A stretch of 64,000 bases of DNA from Prinia subflava (taxonomy: Eukaryota; Chordata; Aves; Passeriformes; Cisticolidae), in the NCBI RefSeq assembly GCF_021018805.1, contig NW_026960611.1, forward strand, positions 558,001 to 622,000, in the 5' to 3' direction. Shown here in pieces: positions 43,791-53,600 of the stretch. How positions within the stretch are numbered: position 1 is the first letter of the stretch; the number at the start of each line of letters is the position of its first letter. The notes beneath the pieces were generated by a model. It ran no database searches. It had not been told where the DNA came from and worked only from the letters and a program-made list of their open reading frames with translations. Position numbers and translations under genes: made by a program.

Positions 43791-45099
43791 ATGATGAATG
43801 GAATGTTAGGTGTTGGAATGTTTATTTTAGTTAATGTCTTAATAGAACGAGGATCAGGAATGCTTGAGATTGACCCAAGACAAAATATGTGGGTCACTCT
43901 GGCCAATCGGAGTAAACAAGATTCCTTTTGCTTGTCTTTAGCCACACCATCAAATCCCTTTCGGACTTGCTTGATTGGAGTCCCAGTGGACTCCATGACA
44001 GAATTCAGAACCTGGTCTCAAATCAAAATTAATCCAAAAAGTGCTTTAGGAACACAAGCTGTTGCCATTGCGCAAAATCTTAAAGTTGCTAGTACTGAGC
44101 CCCAAGAACTTGATCTTTTAGGTTCTGTGCCGGGGAATTACTGTTTAATCTTTGGACATTTTATCATAAATTCAAGCTTGCTAATTGTAGACAAGTTGCA
44201 ACTGAAAAATGGCAACATTTGGTTGTCTCCCTAGTCCCCATTGTATTATTATTATACCGAGTACTGCAATAATTGGACTGAGTCTGTAACGGCATTAACA
44301 GGTGTTGCAAGAAAATTACTGTCAGGGATCTTTCTCATTTGTGGAGATAGAGCCTGATCTGCAGTGCCTCAAGAAGCTATAGGAGGTCTATGTTATTTTG
44401 GTAAATTAACATTTTTTGCTCCTAGCATTCATCAAGTTTTAGGGTTGTCTCAAAAGACCCGACGAGTCAAACGCAGTATGTCTCAACTAGGCCCCAACTG
44501 TAAGGATCGGGTTGAGTTATGGCAACCTGCAGCTGTAATCTCAGCATCATTTTTTGCCCCAGGAGTTGCTTCAGCGCAAGCCCTCACGCAATTAAAGAAT
44601 TTAGCCTGCTGGACAGGAAAACAAATTAATATAACATCTAAATTACTAAGTGAGCTTGCCAAGGATGTTAATGATATTCGTCATGCTGTTCTTCAAAACA
44701 GAGCTGCAGTGGACTTCCTCCTTTTAGCACAAGTGCATGGATGTGAAGAATTTGAGGGCATGTGCTGCATGCATTTATCAGACCATTCACAATCAATTTA
44801 CAAGCAGCTATCACAGTTAAAAGAGAACATGAAAAAGCTTGTAGTTGTAGACACTCCGTTTGACAAATGGCTTGGATCATGGGGTTTTACTGGGTGGATC
44901 AAGGATTTGATCCGTTTTGGTACAGCGATTCTCACTGTTATTAGTCATCTTAATTATGGTGCTTTGCTTGTTACGATGTATACAAAAATTAGCCAGCCGT
45001 GCCTTAGAGTCAGTTTGGATAGCTCAAAAAGAAAAAGAAGGAACTGTAACAGAATTTATTAGACATCGTGGGCATGATGTGCTGTGGAATGAGATTTGA
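43791..45099 (+). pseudogene. env: ERV-C env (short surface unit)
   Basis: The ATG at 43791 opens a signal-peptide-like start. The surface part resembles ERV-A3 env ('PRQNMWVTLANRS' against 'PRENVWETLANAS'). The frame stops at 44232. 44364-45062 holds a basic cleavage site (RRVKRS, near 44465), a fusion-peptide region, an 'LQNRAAVDFLLL' segment and the CX6CC motif (about 44739-44768). A frameshift near 44915 moves the membrane anchor and tail to 44917-45099. The tail is encoded through the polypurine tract and 55 bases into the LTR. Confidence 0.8.
45026..45044 (+). other. ERV-C polypurine tract
   Basis: AAAAAGAAAAAGAAGGAAC directly precedes the TG of the 3' LTR. Confidence 0.8.
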
Positions 45100-45436
45100 G
45101 CTATCCCAAACTGGGCCTCAGATTTGGCCCTGCTAGGCCTCAGCTTTTGGCCTGTGTAGAAGTAGATAAGCTTGTGGCGCAGTTAGAAATTAGGTTAAGG
45201 TGTGTGCATAGACTGTATAGGACAATTAGAGTGAAGTCACGGTTGCTGCCTTAAACTGAGATAGTTTGCATACTTGTTCATGCTGAATGCCAATAAGAAT
45301 GCACCTGCAACTGTAAATTATTCTGCACAGTATAAAACCAGCCATTTCGCGAATAAAGAGGAGAATGTATGTTTTAACCACATTGGTTGTATCTGCGTTG
45401 CTCTGTTCCAGCTTCCATAGGGGGACCCTGGTTTCA
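45045..45436 (+). mobile_element. ERV-C 3' LTR
   Basis: From TGTAACAG to GGTTTCA, with a TATAAAA box near 45330 and AATAAA near 45353. It is followed by the right duplication AATGCG (45437-45442). Confidence 0.9.
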
Positions 45437-45442
45437 AATGCG

Positions 45443-45610
45443 CACTGCCAAGATCACAGGTAATTACAAAGCCTTTTATTTACAAAAAATGTTGAATACA
45501 CAAAATACAAATGCATATTCATACTCCTGTCACTTCGTCTTCTCCGCTTCGTATGCGAATTGACAAAAAGGCTATTAAGCATGCATTGTTTGTTCCCTGA
45601 AATGACTCGG
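45443..45610 (-). mobile_element. Older LTR, right piece (target of ERV-C)
   Basis: The continuation of 10420-10515 once ERV-C is removed. The minus strand reads as U3 to polyadenylation region. The upper boundary is a guess, and nothing recognised lies between here and 45848. Confidence 0.35.
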
Positions 45611-45848
45611 TGGTATTTTGTGTGGTGTGGTCACCAAAAGAAGGAAGTAAAATGAGTCTTCCTCATTCTAAATTTTCAATCTTTTCAATGCAGATGTGAT
45701 TGATGGATGGTAGAACTCCTTGTTTCCTGTTTTCCAGGACTATTTCAATGGGTTTCTGGAAACAGGAGGTTTGCAATTGTAATATATGATGTAATTCGTG
45801 TTCATGTAATACAAGTGTATGAGCATCCATGTTTGTGATATGATGTAT

Positions 45849-46525
45849 TGTCTTGGGTTGAAAAATGTAACAAAAAATGTGTATTCTATTTTCATCTGTT
45901 GAAACTAGTTGCGGGATATTGTTTTTCTATTTTCTTCCACCCCTTTTCCTCCGAGGGACATCACCTGTGAATGGGCCATTTAAGGCCTCTCACATGGCTG
46001 ACAATATTACTTCATTCCATTGTGAGATGCTCCACCCCGTGGGAGGAGCACAAGCCTTTCCACCAGCATAAAACCTGCAATCCCAAACACTAGAGCAGAC
46101 GGTTTTTCCACTGAATTCTCGGAGGAAGACTGGATCCATCTCGCCAGCACTGGACCCTTTGTTCTGCAGGATCATCTCTACTCCACAGAACAACATCTGT
46201 TACTCCAGGAAGACTTATTTGGACTGTTTCCAACACCCTGAAAACAAGGTGTCAGGTCATATCTCTGACTCTGTCAGGGTTTTCTAGGACTTTTGTTTGT
46301 TTGCTTGTTTATTTTTTTTGTACTACTGTATTTGTATTTTTCCTTTTTTTTTTTTTTTAATATTCCTAGTAAACAACTGTTATTCCTATTCCCATATTTT
46401 AGCCTGAAAGCTCCTAATTGCAGAATTGTAATAATTTGGATGGAGGGTTTTTTTTTTTTGCATTCTCTACTCCAAGGTAAACTTCTGTTTTCCCTGACAG
46501 ATACCTGTCTTTTCAAATCAAGACA
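45849..46525 (+). mobile_element. Avian LTR with TGTCTTGG termini
   Basis: It starts TGTCTTGGGTTG and ends AAATCAAGACA, so the termini are inverted repeats. The interior ('tctattttcatctgttgaaa', the C-rich middle and a long T run) follows a frequent avian LTR that I recognise. No target-site duplication or primer site is evident. Probably solo. Confidence 0.7.
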
Positions 46526-46619
46526 GAATTTATTGCCCAATGTCAGGCCTGACGGCACTGAGGGAAAGGAATAACAGTTTTTTGGGTGCTTAGGTTCTTG
46601 TGTACTAGATATAGAAGCT

Positions 46620-47018
46620 TTGTTGGACAGCATCATGTGGTCTAGCTTACCTTGGTTTGGGTGGCATGTGGTTGTGGCTTTGTTTCTGCCATTTGCAGGC
46701 CCTTATCTAAACATGGGCCCTATAACTAAGGCTACTGTGGCTGCTATCCAGTTTATTTTATGGGTTAATAAGGTGAGGAATTCATGGATTTTTAAATTTC
46801 TCTGGAAGGCAGGCCCAGGGATTCAGAGCTATCACACCCTAACTGTGTGTTTTGGGGGTTACTTTAACAATTGTACCTACTGTGAGGAAATGACACCAGG
46901 GGAAATTTTTTCCCAACCCTTCACTCAGCTCTTTGGGTCTACTCCACCATTGTATCAATGGTATAAGTTCGGCATGTTTAGGAGGAATACGGTAACAGTC
47001 ACCCAGGCTTGGAAATAA
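46620..47018 (+). CDS. Unrecognised ORF, 132 codons, possible retroviral remnant
   Basis: This ORF has a hydrophobic start ('WFGWHVVVALFLPFAG', signal-peptide-like) and a Cys-containing middle ('NNCTYCEE'). I do not recognise a family. It lies just upstream of a purine tract and a candidate LTR (47097-47566), so it may be the end of an env-like or accessory gene of a small element. It could also be chance. Confidence 0.3.
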   Translation: MLDSIMWSSLPWFGWHVVVALFLPFAGPYLNMGPITKATVAAIQFILWVNKVRNSWIFKFLWKAGPGIQSYHTLTVCFGGYFNNCTYCEEMTPGEIFSQPFTQLFGSTPPLYQWYKFGMFRRNTVTVTQAWK

Positions 47019-47096
47019 AGTAAAAAGGATTAAGAATTGAAAAACTCCCTTACTTGAAACTAAGGCAAGGACCATGATTTACAACAGAAAGGAGGG

Positions 47097-47566
47097 TGGC
47101 TATGGGAAGAGATACGCCCACTCCCGAGTTGGACTCACCAATGACCAACAATTATCGCCAGATAGGGATCTAGACCCCACAATCCGGGGTGTGCATCCCA
47201 ATACAAGATTCCCCGAAATCAAATCAAGTATTCATCTCTTCTCAGAAATCCAATCAACCATACTGGCAGTGAGAACAGAATTTCATGAATATGGAGCAAG
47301 AGTGGGAACAGGACAAAAAAAGTATGAAGAAATCCCCTGTCCAGCCAAAACTGTATATAAACTAACTCTGTGGGGACTAAAATTGTGAACAGGGGGGCTA
47401 CAGTGCGATAGAGGCTGTAGCTAGGTTCACCTAGTGCCAGTCCCGGGCTCGACACTGACCTTGTTTGTGGCTTTTTCATTTTGCAAATTTTGTTTCCAAA
47501 TTTTATTTCTGTAAATTATTAATAAAATTCATTTTTATTAATTGGATTTGCTACGCATTTATAACA
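47097..47566 (+). mobile_element. Candidate LTR
   Basis: It is preceded by the purine tract ACAGAAAGGAGGG (47084-47096). It has TATATAAAC near 47350 and AATAAA at 47521 and ends in ATAACA. No partner LTR was seen in the window, and the boundaries are tentative. Confidence 0.35.
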
Positions 47567-47762
47567 AAATTGTCTTGTGTTCCTGGGGTCTATTGATTAG
47601 TTTCTCTCTTTTTCATAATACACAAACATAAAGTTGACAAGCAATGAGTTACTAGATCTGGACTACCTTATCTTAAATCTGGTTTCTTTTAACCATCCTC
47701 TAGCTTGTAACTGATTTCAGCAAAGCTTATCTATTCATTTCAGCTAAATCAGCAACATCTAT

Positions 47763-48092
47763 TGTTAACTATAACCTTAACTAGCTTGCTGAGCGTTCAT
47801 ATTAAAGTAGAAGGTTTGCACCTTCTCACGCTCTTTTCATGTAAACACCAGCTATGTTCTATAAACATAGCCATTGTTTTCACATTCCATGCTGGGACAA
47901 ACAAGACTGTGTGACAGTCTCCCTGACCAATGTGGTGAGAGGTGGGAGTGCCCACTCTCCAATCCATGGTCACCTTGCGAGAAGTATATAATAGGAAGAA
48001 TAAACAAGGCGGGGATTTTCTCCCCTGCTGCTGCTCTGATCAACCCAAACTCCGGGCTCCAGTGTGTCTTTCTGGCAAGGCTCAAAGCGACA
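47763..48092 (+). mobile_element. Small solo LTR in ERV-E env
   Basis: From TGTTAACT to AGCGACA, 330 bases, with TATATAATA near 47983 and AATAAAC near 47999. It is collinear with the LTR at 51621-51958, including 'ttgctgagcgttc', but well diverged. No clear duplication. Confidence 0.6.
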
Positions 48093-49592
48093 CATTCCTA
48101 TGGGCACAGGCAGTATCTCCTGCACAGTGGCTAGGTTGGCCTTTATATAGTGATGTAATTTTACAGGTGCCCAATAGGAAAAATCACATCCCTTAATTCT
48201 AACAAAATTGCAAACACACAAATTGAATTGAGTTTCATCTACAATTTGGTTATCTATCCTTATGATGGGGCATGCAGTCCTAAGACAGACACAACCTTGT
48301 CCTGTATACACAAGTGAAGTTGTCTGTTTGCCTGGATGCATTTCAAAGTGACAAATACTTTGGTCCATATCCAAACAAGTGTCTTTGTCACCTTCTAATG
48401 TCCCTTCACATAAGTAGCCTAGTTGTCTCCTCACAGTCCAGGGCTCTAGATTAACAGTTTGCCATTTTCCTTCAATTTCTTGTGCCCACATCCTGTGCTC
48501 AGAAGGGTACAGTACCGTTCCCTCATGGTTTAATCCTAAGGGAACTATTGGATGTATTAGGTCTGCTGAGGCATTGTGTATAGTTAAAACAAAGGCTGTC
48601 ACCATACTAGTCACAGGGTTATAGGTGAAATTGACCAACATCCACCAAGACTGAAGTTCCCTCTCCATATCAGAGGCATTGTCCCAAACAATCTTGTGAA
48701 TTTCAGCAGGGAATGTTCCCTCTCCACCTTCTCTGATAACTGCAGCAGCTACTGATTGCATCCACAGTTGTGCTTGAGTACACCCTAGAGCCAGCGAGAT
48801 GTTTTCACTAGCTGTGCCTAGCGCATTCATTATTACCTCATGATCTCGCTCCTCTGTATTTTCCCATTCTGGTAATATTTGGGTCAATTTCCAATGATTG
48901 TTACCTAGTGCTAGTAGAGAGGATTGCAAAGGTTGTTGTAGTTTGACTAGATTGCTCCCTACTGAGGCTAATTTATTCATCAGCACTTCTGAATCTATTG
49001 TGTTCAGCACTCCCAGTCCTGTCCCTAGCAACCCAGTGAGATCCCTCTTACTCCTAAAATTAGGAGGCATACTTTTTTGGTGCCAAGTGGTCCAGTCCAT
49101 AAAGGAGTTCCTAAAAAATGGGGCACATTCTGGCCGAACATGAGAATCATTTACCTGTACTCCCATTTCTACTCGTTTCAAAGACCACTTCGGGTTAACT
49201 ATCAGCTTCTGAACTCCTGTTTTCTTAATAGCATACGGCCCAATTCTGGTAACTACAGGAGTTATTTGTTCCTCTACTTCTGGAATAGCTGGCATCTGGG
49301 TGATCACAGCCTTTCTTGGCACTGGTGGAGTAATCTTGGTCTGGTCCTTATGGAGCTCAGTACATACCTGGGTGATGTTAAAGTCAATATCATACCCTCT
49401 TATTGCACACCCCTCTGTTTTGAGTCTAAACTGAGGACATTTACTCAAGCATTTGTCACAGCATTCAGGACTAATCTGGATGGGTCTCATGGGTGGGTGG
49501 TAGGCCTCATGGAACCCATCCTGTACAAATGCATACTTACATCCCCAAACATTTCTTCCTTCCCACAAGCTTGCATTCGTGACTTTTAGCAT
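48093..49592 (-). pseudogene. env: ERV-E env, about 500 codons open
   Basis: A long open envelope frame. A Cys-rich surface start ('CCDKCLSKCPQF') and other surface sequence are followed by a furin-type site (RSKR, about 49055), a glycine-rich fusion-peptide region ('GLLGTGLGVLNTID'), a helical segment, and a Cys-rich domain ('GQGCVCLRTACPIIRI'). The frame then runs into the solo LTR, which removes the membrane anchor; some tail sequence may lie at 47600-47762. The N-terminus lacks a signal peptide in this frame because of upstream stops. The decayed env in ERV-D is its relative. Confidence 0.7.
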
Positions 49593-49859
49593 CTTGTTTA
49601 AAGCCTTACGAGAGTGAGGGTCATAAGCTCTTCCTTGGCATCGATATCCCAGTCACATTACACCTACATGGCATTGCATTGACTCTTGTTATGGCTAAGG
49701 TAATTACTACAATAGTTATAACTTTCCACATAATGTCCATCATAACTATTAATCCATTTATTTGTGGTCCTGAGCTTCATCTTCAGTTCATTATCGCTGG
49801 GTGTGACCCTCCAAATTCCCTCTGGGGCTTTCTTCACTCAGGAGTGATGGATCCAGGAC

Positions 49860-50780
49860 TTCTGTTCTTTGATCTTGATTGCAGTGAAGGTAGTGAGGAG
49901 CACCTGTAATGGTCCTTCCCACTGCGGTTCCAAGGTCTTTTCTGCAAAAGACTTAATGTACACATAATCCCCAGGTTGTACATCATGTACTGGCCCATCT
50001 AGTCCTCTGTTTTAAGTGTCAGCCACATATTTCTCAATTTCTCTAAGTTGTATTTGTAGGGCCATCATATATTTAAGTAGGGTTTCTTCCCCTGCTTGAA
50101 TGGGTATTGTTCCCTCTTGAACTGCATATGGCCTTCCATACAATATTTCAAAAGGGCTTAGGTTCTCTTTTGCCCTTGGTTTTGTCTGAATTCGCAATAA
50201 TGCCAATGGGAGAGCCTGGGGCCAGGGTAAATTTGCTTCTTGCCCAAATCTCAAAATTTGTTGTTTAATCAAATGGTTCATTTTTTCCACTTGGCCACTA
50301 GATTGAGGGTGGTATGGGGTATGCAGTTCCCGGTCTATTCCCAGGTGGTGACTTATTTGCTGTACAATTTTTGAAATAAAGTGTGGCCCTCTATCTGAGG
50401 ATATGGTGGCTGGAACTCCAAATTGCGGTATTATTTCTTGCAACAGTGCTTTGGTCACCTCTCGGGCCTTAGCTGTCCTGGCAGGAAAGGCTTCTGACCA
50501 TCCTGAAAAGGTGTCAGTTAACACCAATAGGTAACGATACCCTCCCTTTCTGGGCAGTTCTGTAAAATCAATTTGCCATTGTTGCCCAGGTCCACAACCT
50601 TTCCCACTTTGTCCCACTTTAGGCTTTAGGGTATTTTTTAGGGTTAGTTTGGAGGCAAAGGCCACACTGATGAGTTACTTGTATGACTGTGCCCTGCAAT
50701 TTCCTGGCCATGATTCTTTATTTCAAATGGTTATACAGGGCATCTATTCCTCAGTGTGTTTTCTCATGTTCCCTCTGTAC
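49860..50780 (-). pseudogene. pol: ERV-E integrase
   Basis: The zinc region ('HQCGLC') lies near 50660 and is separated from the core by a one-base shift. The core is open at 50665-50012 with the three acidic residues in 'WQIDFTEL', 'SSDRGPHF' and 'GQVEKMNHL'. After a stop near 50012 the C-terminal domain continues to about 49860 ('EPQWEGPLQVLLTT'), a gammaretroviral-type tail. Confidence 0.82.
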
Positions 50781-50789
50781 TAATGACCA

Positions 50790-51614
50790 CTACAAATAGG
50801 AGGGTGCTACAAGTTTCCCTTCTTCTGTTACAGCCCATCCCTCCTGGTTGTAACTTGCCTTTTCTACCTTAATAAGTTTCTTATCCTTTTTATTGTATAT
50901 TGGCTTACCCTCAATAGAAAATTTTCCATCTGGAATCAATGCTGCCTCAATTGTCTCATCAGGTATCTCACCTTTTGCTGCTTCTTTTGCCTCCCTATCG
51001 GCCAGCATATTCCCTTCCTCCAATTCAGAGCTCACTTTTTGGTGCGCTTTAATGTGCATGATGGCTACCTTTTCAGGTAATTGTACTGCATCCTACAGTC
51101 TCTGTATTTCTTGGGCATGTTTAATATTCTTCCCTTGTGAATTCAACAGTCCTCTCTCCTTCCAAATGGTTCTGTGTGCATAAACAACTCCAAATGCACA
51201 CCTGGAGTCCGTATAGATATTAATTCCTTTTCCTTTTCCTTTTGCCAGCTGTAGGGCTCGAATTAAGGCAATTATCTCAGCCTTCTGCACAGAGGTATTT
51301 GTTGGTAATGGTCCAGACTCTAGTACCTCTTTGCTTGTGGGAACTGCATACCCAGCATGCCTTTTTCCACTGATGACATAGCTGCTCCCATCGGTAAACC
51401 AGGTCTTGGCATTTTTGAGTAGGGTATCCTTCAGATCTGGGCGACTGGAGTAGGTGGCTTCGATGGTCTCCAGGCAATCATGGATCACTGGTTCTCCCAT
51501 ACTTCCATTGAGGAAGGAAGCTGGGTTCACAATGTTAGTTACCACAATCTCAACATCATCTTGTTCTACCAGTATAGCTTGGTACTTCAGGAATCTCTGT
51601 GGGGACAGCCAATG
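50790..51614 (-). pseudogene. pol: ERV-E RNase H
   Basis: 51614-51093 has 'TWFTDGSSYVISGK' and the following acidic residues. After a stop near 51090 the domain ends at 51059-50790 with 'HIKAHQKVSS' and 'NMLADREAKEAA'. The active-site pattern is recognisable but the frame is broken. Confidence 0.8.
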
Positions 51615-51620
51615 CCCCCC

Positions 51621-51958
51621 TGTTGCCATGAGGTTTTTCCTAGTTTGCTGAGCGTTCGTGTTGAAGGAGAGACGTGCAGTCTCTCCCGCTTGTTAATGCA
51701 AACACTGGCCATGTTTTGCTAACTGTCTTTCATTGTTTACATATTTCTAGTTGGGAGGAGAAAGGTGATTGACAGTTAGCTTGGCCAGTGTGGATTGGGA
51801 AGTGAGAATTCTATCCTCCAATCGATGGGCATTATAAGAAATGTATAAAAGTACCTTTGTAAATAAACATCGGGGCTTCCTGCTTCCGGCCCTGCTCTGC
51901 TCGGAACCCAAAAATGTCTCTCGAGTCTCACTCTTACTGGTCAGGTCCTGCAGTGATA
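51621..51958 (+). mobile_element. Small solo LTR in ERV-E connection/RNase H region
   Basis: 338 bases from TGTTGCCA to AGTGATA, with TATAAAAG near 51844 and AATAAAC near 51862. CCCCCC at 51615-51620 and 51959-51964 is the 6-base duplication. Removing the LTR rejoins the pol sequence in register ('LEAKGG' to 'HWLSP'). Confidence 0.8.
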
Positions 51959-51964
51959 CCCCCC

Positions 51965-52524
51965 TTTCGCTTCCAGGACTGTAGACACTGTGTGGGACAC
52001 TAGCACAGTCATCTTCTGGCCCAGGGTGAACTTGTGTGCCTCTTGGATGTTCACCGCTACTGCTGCAATGGCTCTGAGACACCCCGACCACCCCGTAGCT
52101 GCCATATCCAGCTGTTTAGAGAGGTAGGCAGCTACCCTTCGGTACAGGCTCAGATATTGTGCTAGTATTCCTAAAACGATTCTTTCCTTCTCGTGAGAAA
52201 ACAAAAAGAACGGCTTACCCACGTCTGGAAGTCCCAAGGCTGGTGCTGACATGAGGGCCTTCTTTAGCTGGTCGAAGGCTCGAGTTGCTTCTTTTGTCCA
52301 TTAAAGACCTCTGCTCCCTTTAGTGATCAAGGCATACAGAGGTTTAACAAGCAGTCCATAATTATAAATCCACAGTCTGCACCACCCTGTCATGCCTAGA
52401 AAGGTTCTCAGTTCTTTCACTGTCTGAGGCTTTGGGGTCTGGCATATTGCCTCCTTGCGATCTTGTCCCAAGGTTCTTTGTCCAGCACTTACTTCATAGC
52501 CCAGGTAAATAACTGTCTGCTTTA
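51965..52524 (-). pseudogene. pol: ERV-E RT thumb and connection
   Basis: Reads 'YLGYEVSAGQRTLG', 'TVKELRTFLGMTGW', then 'AAYLSKQLDMAATGW'. It carries stops between 52300 and 52250. It joins the RT palm at 58370 after ERV-D is removed. Confidence 0.8.
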
Positions 52525-52529
52525 CCATC
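52525..52529. repeat. Target-site duplication of ERV-D, left copy
   Basis: CCATC, repeated at 58365-58369 directly after the 3' LTR. Confidence 0.8.
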
Positions 52530-53166
52530 TGTAAGAGTCGGTCCAAAAATCCCTCACCTGCCTCACGACTGTCAGAGGCTGAGACCCCCATGGACCCTGA
52601 GCCACAGCACAGGCCAAGTTTTCCCTGCAGCTGCTGTCACTGGACCAAGACGCCCTCCTCAGGGACCCATGCATGAAACAATGGGGGACTGTTACGGTTT
52701 CTGGCCATGTTTGCAAAGAGATGTTCCTGTACTGACCGTACTTGGTAAGACCTGAGCCGCACCGCTCCCTCTATTGTGAGAGAACACCTGCGATGCCCAT
52801 GAGACCGACCCCCCTTCCTGGCATCTTGCCTCTCGCTTCGAAAAGAACTATAACAACCCCACCAAGAGAGCAGGCTTTGGAGGCCCTCCCCGGCGGACGA
52901 CGGATCTATTGATGCGTGCCACGAGGACTGCAAAGGTGGTCTATTGGTACCAGCATCACGAGGACTCACGTCTGTTCAGTCGGTAGCTATACCCTTTCTT
53001 TCCTCCTTTCTCTCTCTCTCTCTCTCTTTCTTTCCCTTCTTTTCTATCGCATAATTGTGTGTATCAATAAAGATACAATTGATTTTACTTGAACTAAGTT
53101 ATCAATGCCTCTTTTTGCACTCTGAAATCAAAAAGAACCATCACGACCATCCTTTGGCTCGTGACA
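52530..53166 (+). mobile_element. ERV-D 5' LTR
   Basis: From TGTAAGAGTCGG to CTCGTGACA. A TC microsatellite is at 53008-53029 and AATAAA near 53066. It is copied at 57732-58364. Confidence 0.92.
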
Positions 53167-53172
53167 TTAAAT

Positions 53173-53192
53173 TGGCATCACCGTGACAGGGT
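53173..53192 (+). other. Candidate primer-binding site of ERV-D
   Basis: TGGCATCACCGTGACAGGGT starts six bases after the LTR. I cannot assign the tRNA. Confidence 0.45.
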
Positions 53193-53600
53193 CCTGATAG
53201 ACAGAGGTGTTGCAGGTTGTCTATAGTCTGTACTAGGGAGAGGAAGATTAGCCTCAGCCGCACCTAGGCCGTCACTTCGGTGAACGAAGCTAGAAAGCAA
53301 GGGGGGCTTTTCTGATTCTTCGCACACTGTAGACACCTAGGAAAAAGCATCCTTATACTCTATTGAGGTGTATGTCTTCAGGATTTCACAAAAGATCTCC
53401 TAGTGCAAAAAGAGAAATTGTTTTTTGTGTAAGCTGTCTTGTTGAGAGAAGGGACACCTTGACGTAACTAAACAAGTGCCTCAGCAGACAGGATTTGTCC
53501 CTTCACCCACTCCAGGGAAAGAGGGGAGATGCAGCGTAGCTGTGTGTCTGTACAACCAAGCATTACCTCCCTGTAGTGGTTTTCTCATCCCCTTCACAAA

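Larger units (their letters stand above)
10522..45436 (+). mobile_element. ERV-C: betaretrovirus-like provirus (outer element of the nest)
   Basis: Its own sequence is 10522-12458 plus 39262-45436; the rest is later insertions. The order is LTR, primer site, leader, gag, dUTPase, protease, RT, RNase H, integrase, env, polypurine tract, LTR. The two LTRs differ at roughly 25-30 of 393 positions by eye (about 7%), and the 6-base duplication has one mismatch, so it is old compared with the other proviruses here. Reading frames carry several stops and frameshifts and the element is dead. Gag resumes in register across the ERV-A1 insertion, which confirms that the two halves were once contiguous. 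Confidence 0.9.

Noticed and set aside
47763..48092. The LTR as the 3' LTR of ERV-E
   Set aside because: It is on the opposite strand to ERV-E, matches a solo LTR elsewhere in ERV-E (51621-51958), and env-like sequence may continue beyond it.
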